Of a stretch of DNA of 25,865 nt, positions 1-6,319 are shown piece after piece. The stretch is from positions 1 through 25,865 of IMG/VR virus record IMGVR_UViG_3300044612_002755. One strand, 5' to 3'. Position 1 is the stretch's first letter. Each line of letters begins with the position of its first letter. The stretch is from a virus. The notes beneath the pieces were generated by a model. It saw only the letters and a program-made list of their open reading frames with translations. It was not told the origin of the DNA and did not search any database. The position numbers and the translations under genes were made by a program.

Positions 1-130
1 ATTCGAATAACCTCGCAGGCCCGGGGCGCCAGAAGGACCCAAATAAATATAAACATATAAACAACAGATTGCAATTGCAGCTAATTATATATATCGCCAA
101 CATTTCCGATACAAACAATTATTTGCCTTT
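1..130. other. AT-rich left flank of the GC-rich island
   Basis: After about 40 mixed bases the sequence is strongly AT-rich up to about 130, with a run of alternating AT (about 85-95), and then switches abruptly to extreme GC. No convincing gene is visible. It mirrors the AT-rich flank at about 4143-4300 on the other side of the island. It could be a regulatory or junction region. Function is not determined. Confidence 0.5.
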
Positions 131-196
131 GAGCGTGGTTAGCGTTGCAGGTATCAGCTCGAGCGGTGGCGGTGGCGGCCCGGGTGACTGCGGCCC

Positions 197-366
197 GATA
201 TCAGCAAACGGGGCCAGATCGGTTAGGGGTGATATCAGCGGGGGCGGCCAGGCCAGGGGCGGCAGATATCAGCAGGGCCGGCCAGATCGGCCGCCCCGCC
301 GTCAGTGAGGCGGGCTTGAATCACGGGCGGCCGATATCAGCGGGCCCGTCTGCCGGGCGGCCCGGT
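197..366. repeat. Degenerate 34-bp tandem repeat (about five units)
   Basis: The word GATATCAGC occurs at 197, 231, 265 and 333, exactly 34, 34 and 68 bases apart. This implies five 34-bp units, with the fourth (299-332) degenerate. Units 1 and 3 also share GGCCAGATCGG after the core. A weaker copy (GGTATCAGC) lies at 150, out of register. No minus-strand gene covers this stretch, so the array is probably non-coding. It lies downstream of the five-gene minus-strand operon and its terminator. The role is unknown; protein binding sites or replication slippage are possible. Confidence 0.7.
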
Positions 367-373
367 GGCCACC

Positions 374-438
374 GGCGGCCCAGGGTGGCGGCCCAGGGTG
401 GCGGCCCAGGGTGGCGGCCCAGGGTGGCGGCCCAGGGC
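374..438. repeat. 13-bp tandem repeat, five units, inside an inverted repeat
   Basis: GGCGGCCCAGGGT is repeated head-to-tail five times (374, 387, 400, 413, 426), the last unit ending in C. The array is bracketed by inverted copies of GGCCACCGGCGGCCC (about 367-381 and 434-448). It lies between the 34-bp array and the operon terminator. It is probably a slippage-generated repeat in a region already biased to these words. Confidence 0.8.
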
Positions 439-449
439 CGCCGGTGGCC

Positions 450-486
450 AATAAAAAGACCCCCCGGCCAGGACGGCCAGGGGGTC
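450..486 (-). terminator. Intrinsic terminator of the island operon
   Basis: Read on the minus strand, GACCCCCTGGCC and GGCCGGGGGGTC can pair around a five-base loop (458-486), and the hairpin is followed directly by TTTTTATT (457-450). This is a textbook rho-independent terminator. It lies about 50 bases beyond the stop of the last gene of the minus-strand operon. Just upstream of it (480-515) the sequence GGGGTCA is repeated several times. Confidence 0.8.
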
Positions 487-533
487 AGGGGTCAGGGGTC
501 AGGGTCAGACGGTCAGGGCCGGCGGCCCAGGGA

Positions 534-1619
534 TCACCAAATCAGACGGGCGGCACCATCTGGCAACCGTTGCGGGTGATCGGTGGCGGCCAGGCTGAAC
601 TGATCCGCCACCAATCGATCGGCCCCCCTGCTGACCTTTACGGTCAAGGCCAACGCCACCCCGTGGGGATCGGCCCACCGGTGATCGGTAAGGTCACCCG
701 GAACCACCGGCACCGTTACGGGTGAGCCACCGGCGGGGGTGAGCTCGAGCGCCACCGGCAGGGCCTGCCCCCGGCCCAGGGCGATGGGCACGGCCAGGCG
801 GAAGCCGGCCCTCAGGGCGGCGGTGGCGTCAGCGGTGGCGGTGGCCCGATCGGCAGCCATCGATGCCGTCACATCCCACCCGGCGGCCCGTTGCGCAGCC
901 AGGCCCAGGGGCCCGGACACGGGGGCTTTGCTGTAATCGTAAAAGTGCAACGAGCCCTCGCCCCGTGGCACGGCCAGGGCCTGGGCCAGGGTGAGCTGAT
1001 CACCCGGAACCACCGGCAACCCGTAACGGTGGCCCAGGGCCGCCGTATCTGCCGGGGTGATCGGCACCCATAAGCGGTGCCACCCGATCGCCGGCCCCTC
1101 ATCGGTGCCCCTCAGTCTCACGGCCAGGGCCTGGCCGGCAGTCTGGGCCCTGGCCCAGGCCCGGGCGGTGGCCCATAGGACCGCCCGCCCATAGGTGACA
1201 GGGTCAGCGATCAGCGCAAGGGTGCGGCGGCCCCGGGCGGTGGCCACCGCCGCACTGATCCCACCATGGCCGGCCCAGGCCAGGCAACCGGCGGCGCATC
1301 CGGCGGTAGCCCAGGGGCACCCGTTCCACCGGCGGCCCCGATCGGCCACCCCCTCGCGGGCGGCCAGGGCGGCCAGGGCCGGCAGATAGGACCGGGGGGC
1401 GGTGGGCCCAGGGCGGCCAGGGGTCAGGGCGGCGGCCAGGGACCGGGCCGGCAGGTGATGCAGGATCACCCCGGCGGCCAGATCGGCCCCCTTGGCAAGC
1501 TTGGGGTTTGAATCAGTCAGCAAATCGGCCAGGGTCAGGCTGAACCGGGCCAGATGGGCCGCGATATCGGCCGGCAGTGCTAGCGGGGCGGTCCGGCGGG
1601 CGGTGGCAGTGGTTTGCAT
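534..1619 (-). CDS. DUF7227/gp88-like three-cysteine phage protein
   Basis: This 361-residue protein has the signature of phage proteins that I associate with DUF7227 or mycobacteriophage gp88-like families. NPKLAKG lies at residues 38-44, three cysteines in a C-x6-C-x3-C pattern at 101, 108 and 112, RLRGTDE at 168-174 and HFYDYSK at 225-231. The family is phage-borne and I know of no established biochemical role. The clustered cysteines suggest a bound metal or Fe-S centre, which is inference. It is the last gene of the island operon and is followed by a strong terminator. The family assignment is from motif memory only. Composition is extreme (Ala/Leu/Gly/Arg, GC-rich codons) yet all motifs are intact, so the gene is probably functional. 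Confidence 0.75.
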   Translation of the reverse strand: MQTTATARRTAPLALPADIAAHLARFSLTLADLLTDSNPKLAKGADLAAGVILHHLPARSLAAALTPGRPGPTAPRSYLPALAALAAREGVADRGRRWNGCPWATAGCAAGCLAWAGHGGISAAVATARGRRTLALIADPVTYGRAVLWATARAWARAQTAGQALAVRLRGTDEGPAIGWHRLWVPITPADTAALGHRYGLPVVPGDQLTLAQALAVPRGEGSLHFYDYSKAPVSGPLGLAAQRAAGWDVTASMAADRATATADATAALRAGFRLAVPIALGRGQALPVALELTPAGGSPVTVPVVPGDLTDHRWADPHGVALALTVKVSRGADRLVADQFSLAATDHPQRLPDGAARLIW

Positions 1620-1683
1620 GGTATGGGTGAGCGGGGCTCAGGGTGAGCCCCTAAGGGGGCCGGCATGCGGCCCCGGTAGGGGG

Positions 1684-1917
1684 TCAGGCCCAGGCCTGAA
1701 AAGCAAGGGTGGGCAGGGCAGCCGCGCCCCATAGGGGGCTCGAGTCTGCGGCCAGGCCCACCGCCCGCCCGAGCTGATCAGCGGCCCAGGCATGCGGCAA
1801 CCGACAACCGGTGGGCGGTGGCCCATAGGTTCGGCTCACCCGGCGGCCGGCCAGGGTGGCCCAGGCCCGATAACGGCCCGGGGCCGTCTGCCGGGTCCTG
1901 ATGACGTAGGGGGTCAA
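1684..1917 (-). CDS. Small basic protein of unknown function in the island operon
   Basis: A 77-residue protein. The start is TTG (1917-1915), overlapping the TGA of the upstream gene in a TTGA junction, which is why I prefer it. The first 35 residues are basic with beta-strand character (RYRAWATLAGRRVSRTYG), and the rest is Ala-rich and probably helical. The N-terminal shape resembles an arm- or SH3-like strand pair, but I do not recognise a family. It lies between the 258-residue gene and the DUF7227-like gene and is probably co-transcribed with both. Confidence 0.55.
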   Translation of the reverse strand: MTPYVIRTRQTAPGRYRAWATLAGRRVSRTYGPPPTGCRLPHAWAADQLGRAVGLAADSSPLWGAAALPTLAFQAWA

Positions 1918-2690
1918 GGGGTCACCCCCTGCAGGGTGGCGATGACGGCAGGGCAGCCGCCACGGGCGGCCAGGGCCTGGGCCACCGCGGCAGGGTCAGG
2001 GTCCAAGCCGATCACATCTGCCAGACGGCGGGCGGTGGCCCGCATCGGGGCCGTCAGGAGCCACCCGGCGGCCTGAGCTGCGGCCAGGGCACCGGCAGGG
2101 CTGAGCTCACCCGAGAATGCCAGCCCCTCGATCGGGCGGCCCAGGATATCGGCCAGGGCCACCCCCTCAGTGGGCCACTGCCACCCCGCCACCATCGGCC
2201 GGGGCCGATCGGTTCCGGTGGCAACCCGGGCCATCGCAACGGCCAGGGCCAGGGGGTCGGCAGGGTCGGCCGGCTCGGCCCCGGCGGTGATTGCCTCGAG
2301 CTCAGCAGCGGCGGCCAGGGCCCATACGGCCCGCTCACCCGCGGCCAGGGCCTGGCCCTCGCCTGGGTGAGCCATCACGTAAGCGTAGGTTTCGCCGCCG
2401 TCAAGCGATGCGGGGGCTGGCAGGGCCTGCCACGGGAGCCCCTCGCGGCGCAGCAGAGCTACGGCGGCGGCACAGGGGCCCTCTGCCGCGGGCACAGCCA
2501 GACGGGCGGCCCGATCGCGAGGTGAGCGCCTGATAGTGGCAACCCACTGGTTCCGGCCGTGGCTGTCAGAGCAGAATCGGACGATCACCGCGGGGCGGGA
2601 TCCGACAATCGGGCAGTGGCTGACGTCAGTGGCGACCCGATCGCGGCCCAGGGCGGCCAGGGCGGCAGGATCGTAGGGGTGAGAATGCAT
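1914..2690 (-). CDS. Hypothetical alanine-rich island protein
   Basis: This 258-residue protein starts at ATG 2690. Residues 20-60 look like a folded N-terminal segment (DVSHCPIVGSRPAVIVRF, then HGRNQWVATIRR). The rest is Ala/Leu-rich helix, with a conserved-looking stretch GWQWPTEGVALADILGRPIE near residue 170. No catalytic motif is recognised. It sits 19 bases downstream of the 51-residue gene and overlaps the 77-residue gene by four bases, so it belongs to the same operon. Its word usage matches the other island genes and differs from the rest of the window. Confidence 0.6.
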   Translation of the reverse strand: MHSHPYDPAALAALGRDRVATDVSHCPIVGSRPAVIVRFCSDSHGRNQWVATIRRSPRDRAARLAVPAAEGPCAAAVALLRREGLPWQALPAPASLDGGETYAYVMAHPGEGQALAAGERAVWALAAAAELEAITAGAEPADPADPLALAVAMARVATGTDRPRPMVAGWQWPTEGVALADILGRPIEGLAFSGELSPAGALAAAQAAGWLLTAPMRATARRLADVIGLDPDPAAVAQALAARGGCPAVIATLQGVTP

Positions 2691-2709
2691 GAGTCCTAGT
2701 GGTAAGGGG

Positions 2710-2865
2710 TCAGGGTTGAACGGGGGCCACCCTTAGATGGGCGTCGGGTGAGATACGGGCGGCCAGGGCGGCCAGGCGGTGGGCGTCAGATAGGGGCCGG
2801 GCGGCCCCTAACGTTTGCCACCCGGCGGCGATCCCACGCCACCGGCAGACGGTCGCGAGGATCAC
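2710..2865 (-). CDS. 51-residue small protein translationally coupled to the gene upstream
   Basis: The start is GTG (2865-2863), sharing GTGA with the stop of the 321-residue gene. Both the overlap and the change of residue composition at that point support this start. The protein (VILATVCRWRGIAAGW at the N-terminus) is probably helical and basic-amphipathic. A longer reading from 3003 would be out of style (Pro/Arg/His-rich) and overlap the upstream gene extensively, so I reject it. Function is unknown. Confidence 0.55.
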   Translation of the reverse strand: MILATVCRWRGIAAGWQTLGAARPLSDAHRLAALAARISPDAHLRVAPVQP

Positions 2866-3827
2866 AGCGCCACCCCCTGCCCACGGCAGAGCTCGAGCGC
2901 TCGGGCCTGGGCCCGGGTGACCGGGGGCAGGGCGGCCAGGGCGGCGGCGGCGGTGGCGATGGCCCCTATGGGCAGGGCGGCCAGGGCCCGATCGGTCGAC
3001 CACTCGCCCGCCATGATCGGGCCATCACTAACCCAGGACCCCGGCAGGGTGACCCCGGCCCCTGTCAGGGCCTGAGCGATCGGCCACAAGATGGCCACCC
3101 GCTCACCCTGCAGGGCCACCCGGGCCCGAGCCTCAGGGGTCCCCGGGTCCCAAGGTTGACCGGCCCAGGCGTCGCCCGTAGGGGCGGGGCTGAGCTGATC
3201 AGCCCAGGCAGTCAAGGCGTCAGCATGCGCCACCGCGGCGGCGGCCCTGTCAGGGTCACCCGCGGCGGCCAGGCGGGCCCCCTCGGCCGATCGGGTGATA
3301 GCCCGGGCCTTGAGGCTGTCAGGGCACGGGGCGGGCTCTGACAGGCCCACGGCTAAAAGGCGGGCCAGGCGGGCCAGACTGACAGGGCGGCCCGCTGCAG
3401 CGGCGGCCCTGAGCTCGGGCAGGGTGATCGGCTCAGCCGGTGGCGCGGGCGGGGCCGGTGGCAGGGGCTCACCCGGCAGCACCGGGCGGCGGCGGGCGGC
3501 CGGCAGATGGCCGACCCCGCTCAGGCCCAGGGATTGGCCCAGGTCAGCGGCCAGGGCGGCCAGATTGACAGGGGCGGGCTCAGACGTTGCGCTCAGGCGG
3601 GGCCGGGCCTGGGCCACCGGCTCAGCCACCGGGGCGGCCACCGGGGCGGGCTCAGCGGCGGCCATCTGCCGCAACCGGCCCAGGTTGACGGCGCGGCCAT
3701 CGACGACATACCGCAACGTTTGGCACCCGTACCGGCGGGCGGCGTCCGGGCCGGTGGCGCGGGTGACCGTGTGGCCGGCGGCCCGCAACGCGGCGACCGC
3801 GGCGGCGGCGGTGATCAGAACTGACAT
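2862..3827 (-). CDS. First gene of the island operon, hypothetical Ala/Pro-rich protein
   Basis: I place the start at ATG 3827, giving 321 residues. An ATG at 4004 would add 59 residues that look like translated spacer. Residues 1-55 form a compact domain: a helix (AAAAVAALRAAGHTVTRA), then CQTLRYVVDGRAVNLGRLRQM, which looks like strand-turn-helix. A Pro/Ala linker follows (about 60-150), then a helical C-terminal half ending LELCRGQGVAL. The family is not recognised. The upstream DNA carries a 35-bp tandem repeat array and an AT-rich inverted repeat that could control this operon. No clear Shine-Dalgarno sequence is seen before the start. Confidence 0.6.
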   Translation of the reverse strand: MSVLITAAAAVAALRAAGHTVTRATGPDAARRYGCQTLRYVVDGRAVNLGRLRQMAAAEPAPVAAPVAEPVAQARPRLSATSEPAPVNLAALAADLGQSLGLSGVGHLPAARRRPVLPGEPLPPAPPAPPAEPITLPELRAAAAAGRPVSLARLARLLAVGLSEPAPCPDSLKARAITRSAEGARLAAAGDPDRAAAAVAHADALTAWADQLSPAPTGDAWAGQPWDPGTPEARARVALQGERVAILWPIAQALTGAGVTLPGSWVSDGPIMAGEWSTDRALAALPIGAIATAAAALAALPPVTRAQARALELCRGQGVAL

Positions 3828-3967
3828 AACTAAGGGTGAGCAAAGGCCCCTTATAGGGGTCACCCATAAATAGGACCGCGGCGGCCGTTTGGCAAGGGCA
3901 CCCGGGGCGGCTGTGACAGATACCAGCCCGGCCCCGTTGCAGACGGCGCCACCGGTGGCGGGACCGT

Positions 3968-4142
3968 ACCGGCAGGCGGTCACCCCACCCGGGGCGGTCG
4001 CCACCGGCAGGCGGTCACCCCACCCGGGGCGGTCGCCACCGGCAGGCGGTCACCCCACCCGGGGCGGCGGACACCGGCAGGCGGTCACCCCACCCGGGGC
4101 GGCGGACACCGGCAGGCGGTCACCCCACCCGGGGCGGCGGCC
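3968..4142. repeat. 35-bp tandem repeat, five units
   Basis: Five 35-bp units start at 3968, 4003, 4038, 4073 and 4108. The first 30 bases (ACCGGCAGGCGGTCACCCCA plus ACCCGGGGCGG) are essentially identical. The last bases vary: units 1-2 end GTCGCC, units 3-4 end GCGGAC and unit 5 ends GCGGCC. The period is not a multiple of three and the array lies upstream of the operon, so it is unlikely to be coding. It could be an iteron or operator array, or simple slippage. Near-identity points to recent expansion. Confidence 0.85.
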
Positions 4143-4159
4143 AATCGACAAAATATAAA

Positions 4160-4256
4160 TATATCGTAGCGGTTGAGTTAATGATATTTTGCGATCTGCG
4201 CGGCTGGCTTATAGCGTGCATGTTGCAAAATATAGTTAACTCTCTGCGACGATATA
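4160..4256. repeat. AT-rich imperfect inverted repeat with 32-33 base arms
   Basis: The left arm (4160-4192), read in reverse complement, aligns with the right arm (4225-4256). They share GCAAAATAT, then TTAACTC, then GC-x-ACGATATA, with a spacer of 32 bases. A third partial copy of the core (ATTGCAAAATATAATTTA) lies at about 4275-4293. It sits between the 35-bp array and the ligase-side genes, with no gene of its own. Plausible roles are an operator or promoter pair, or an origin-type element. The rest of 4257-4423 has a GC-rich patch (4317-4380) and nothing else that I recognise. Confidence 0.65.
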
Positions 4257-4423
4257 GCAATCGCGCAAAAGTACGATTGCAAAATATAATTTACCTTATG
4301 CTCATACCCGCATACAGGGGTAGACCGTGCGCGAGCACTTCCGCGGGGCGGCGGGGCAGCGCCAAGGAGCTGGCCGCCATAAATCGCCAAGATCTTGTGT
4401 ATATAAAATCTTGAAAAAACACT

Positions 4424-4500
4424 ATAAAAACCGACCCTATGCAAGTCCCAAAAATTTTTGAGGCCCATCAAAACCGGCACTCCGCAAGTTCCAAATTTTT
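4424..4500. repeat. Imperfect direct duplication over the 3' end of the 4468-4842 gene
   Basis: Two copies of about 35 bases, at about 4424-4459 and 4467-4500, share AAAAATTT, GGxACTTGC and CGGTTTT when read on the minus strand. The second copy falls in the last codons and stop of the Cys/Trp-rich gene and the first lies just beyond it. The first copy also contains the perfect palindrome CAAAAATTTTTG. It looks like a partial tandem duplication of the gene end, or a terminator-like region. Confidence 0.5.
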
Positions 4501-4842
4501 CTGGCACAGATACATCCAATAATGCACAATCGCGTCAGTGACGTAACATTCGCAGTCCCACCAGTCTTCACACACTGCGTGCGAAACAATGTCGTTCCAG
4601 ATGTCATTGCAGAACCACACGTGCTTCCGTGATAAGATTTGTGACACCGCATAGATGAATCCGGCGGTGTCAATCGCAGCAGACCGTGAATCAATCGCAA
4701 TAATGTTCCACTGGCAGTAACCGGTCGCCCACATGCTGTCGAGCCATTCGGGCAGCTTCTCAGACAGCCTTGCCATCAAGAATTCAAACTGCTCGTCATC
4801 AATTGCGACCTCGACAGTCGCATAGCTGGTGTAGTTATTCAT
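4468..4842 (-). CDS. Unknown Cys/Trp-rich protein after the ligase
   Basis: I start this gene at ATG 4842, where ATGA overlaps the ligase stop, giving 124 residues. The N-terminus looks like strand-helix (ATVEVAIDDEQFEFLMARLSEKLPEWLDSM). The C-terminal half is rich in Cys, Trp and Asp (WFCNDIWNDIVSHAVCEDWWDCECY), which is unusual. No family is recognised. It has none of the zinc-finger, HhH or BRCT pattern expected of the missing ligase C-terminus. The overlap implies translational coupling to the ligase. Confidence 0.65.
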   Translation of the reverse strand: MNNYTSYATVEVAIDDEQFEFLMARLSEKLPEWLDSMWATGYCQWNIIAIDSRSAAIDTAGFIYAVSQILSRKHVWFCNDIWNDIVSHAVCEDWWDCECYVTDAIVHYWMYLCQKNLELAECRF

Positions 4843-5564
4843 GGCTTCAGTGCGATCGCCCAACGAGGTGCGCGGCTGGTGTGACCCATCCGTGCCTGCT
4901 GCATCTTGCTGTCGACCTTGACAACAAGACCATCGCAATCGAATGGCATTGCATGTTGCAGTGCGCAGAAATCCCTGAACATCGACTCAACATCAGCGAC
5001 ATCTTCAGCCGCCATACAGTCAAGAACTGCGAATCCGGCGCACTTGAGCCACTGCACCGCAGCGGTCACCGTCGCCACGTCGCGCATGCCCACCAGGTCG
5101 AACGCCAGCACCTGCAGTTTGACCTTGCCGTCACCGCGCCTCAGAGCGGCTGCACAGGCGTTCCGGGACAGCCCAGGTGCGATGACCTCGCCACGGACCT
5201 CCACCAGGCCCTCAGGATCGCCCGGGAGCTCGGTGATGATCCCTGCACGCAGCGCAGCCTCGGTGACGTCCCTGCCGCCGCGCAGGTGGGCGTGGACGAA
5301 CACGCCATCGCGGTACACGAGGTTGATCGAGACGCCGTCGGCCTTGAGCTGCACGCAGAAGGGCCCCTGAGAGGCCTCCAGCCATGCCTGCCAATGCGTG
5401 GGTACGTCGAGGGACAGCAAGGGGCCCTGCAGACCCTCCTGGGCGCCTCTGGCGGCCAGCCAGTCGAACCATTGGTCCGGGACGATGGGAGTGCCACGCC
5501 TGTAGGCCGCGTCAGCCAGCTTGATCAGTGCATTAAGCATCGGTTTAAGAACGTCAACGCCCAT
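4839..5564 (-). CDS. Truncated NAD-dependent DNA ligase (adenylation domain)
   Basis: The protein (241 residues from ATG 5564) carries the nucleotidyltransferase motifs of bacterial LigA. The catalytic KADG lysine is at residue 74. EVRGEV lies at about 122-127, DGLVVKVD at about 211-218 and APRWAIALKP at 232-241, the motif V lysine being the second-last residue. The N-terminus keeps part of domain Ia (VPDQWFDWL, then LLSLD near 51). The gene stops right after motif V, so the OB-fold, zinc finger, HhH and BRCT domains of a full-length ligase of about 670 residues are absent. It could activate with NAD, but nick joining without an OB-fold is doubtful. A split ligase, as in phage T5, is one model, but the neighbour does not look like the other half. 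ATGA and TGATG overlaps on both sides argue that the short length is real. Confidence 0.85.
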   Translation of the reverse strand: MGVDVLKPMLNALIKLADAAYRRGTPIVPDQWFDWLAARGAQEGLQGPLLSLDVPTHWQAWLEASQGPFCVQLKADGVSINLVYRDGVFVHAHLRGGRDVTEAALRAGIITELPGDPEGLVEVRGEVIAPGLSRNACAAALRRGDGKVKLQVLAFDLVGMRDVATVTAAVQWLKCAGFAVLDCMAAEDVADVESMFRDFCALQHAMPFDCDGLVVKVDSKMQQARMGHTSRAPRWAIALKP

Positions 5565-6262
5565 CACCGTATCGCACGCTCCAACGCTTCGTCAAGGTAT
5601 CGCGGGAAATTTTCCCGAGCGAAACGATCCGTAATGCCAAACCAGTCGTATTTGGTCCCCACGGTCGGCAGTTTGGGCGCATAGCCGAAGAGCATGAACA
5701 GCGATCGGCCCTTGCGCTGGTAAATGCCGGGCTTCAGGTTCCCGCGCTTGGGCCCGCTCTTGCGTCCGTCTGGTGTCGAGAAGAAGCTCCCGTCATCACG
5801 CCGCAGACCCGCCTTGACCTGCGAGTACTGGCTGGGCGCCATGTTCCCGTAGGCGTTCACCCGCACACCCCGCCCGCCGATGAACGGGATCGGGTGCTGG
5901 GTGGTGATGCCCTCCCGGCGCAGGAACGTGGCAAACCGGGTCTGGTACACCGGCTTCCGGCCGGCTCCGTCCTGGGTGCTGACCGGGTAGAGGTAGCTAG
6001 CCGGTGCCTGACCCTTCGGCCCGTCGGTGCTGATTCGAAACCTGAGCTCGAGGCCATCAGCCGAGTACCTGGGGCTGGCCAGCGTGAACGGCACCGGGTT
6101 GTCGAACCCACCGGACTCCATCCACTGCCGGTGGTGCTGCTTGAGCTCCCACCCGAGCTTCTTGAGCGCCTGCGACCCGGCGTAACGCATCTGCACGGCC
6201 CGGAGTGCGTCCAGGCGGCTGACCAACTGGCGTGCGTCGAACTGGATCACAGGGTTGGCCAT
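5564..6262 (-). CDS. Putative phage virion protein (head-tail completion type)
   Basis: This 232-residue protein resembles a widespread phage family from head-tail modules. It has an N-terminal helix pair (ALRAVQMRYAGSQALKKLGW), a central segment with RVNAYGNMAPSQYSQVKAGLR, and then PGIYQRKGRSLFMLFGYAP followed by YDWFG. A C-terminal helix typical of these proteins comes last (FPRYLDEALERAIR). The likely role is capsid, neck or tail completion. This is recognition from memory without alignment. Unusually it is the first gene of a unit followed by a ligase. ATG 6262 follows a purine-rich stretch (GGGGGGCAGAATTGGGAC). Confidence 0.6.
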   Translation of the reverse strand: MANPVIQFDARQLVSRLDALRAVQMRYAGSQALKKLGWELKQHHRQWMESGGFDNPVPFTLASPRYSADGLELRFRISTDGPKGQAPASYLYPVSTQDGAGRKPVYQTRFATFLRREGITTQHPIPFIGGRGVRVNAYGNMAPSQYSQVKAGLRRDDGSFFSTPDGRKSGPKRGNLKPGIYQRKGRSLFMLFGYAPKLPTVGTKYDWFGITDRFARENFPRYLDEALERAIR

Positions 6263-6319
6263 GTCCCAATTCTGCCCCCCGCGCCCCCTCAGGTGGAAAG
6301 ATCGACTGCGCTGGAACGG

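Noticed and set aside
1-60. tRNA or att remnant at the left edge
   Set aside because: ATTCGAA hints at a T-loop, but no paired stems or anticodon arm can be built from the visible sequence.
145-579. Plus-strand open frames in the island's left end
   Set aside because: They are produced by the GC-rich repeats, have Gly/Arg/Pro-rich shadow composition and no family resemblance.
1638-1826. 62-residue minus-strand frame overlapping the 77-residue gene
   Set aside because: It is an alternate-frame shadow with Pro/Gly-rich composition and no coupling to its neighbours.
2710-3003. 97-residue version of the small island gene
   Set aside because: The first half is Pro/Arg/His-rich and lies inside the upstream gene; the GTGA-coupled 51-residue version fits better.
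3968-4142. CRISPR array in the 35-bp repeat
   Set aside because: Units abut without unique spacers and there are no cas genes, so it is a plain tandem repeat.
3889-4158. Plus-strand frame through the 35-bp repeat
   Set aside because: The repeat period is not a multiple of three, so the peptide shifts frame at each unit; a coding role is unlikely.
4178-4519. Minus-strand 113-residue frame next to the inverted repeat
   Set aside because: It runs through the AT-rich repeats and the duplicated gene end and shows no protein-like conservation pattern.
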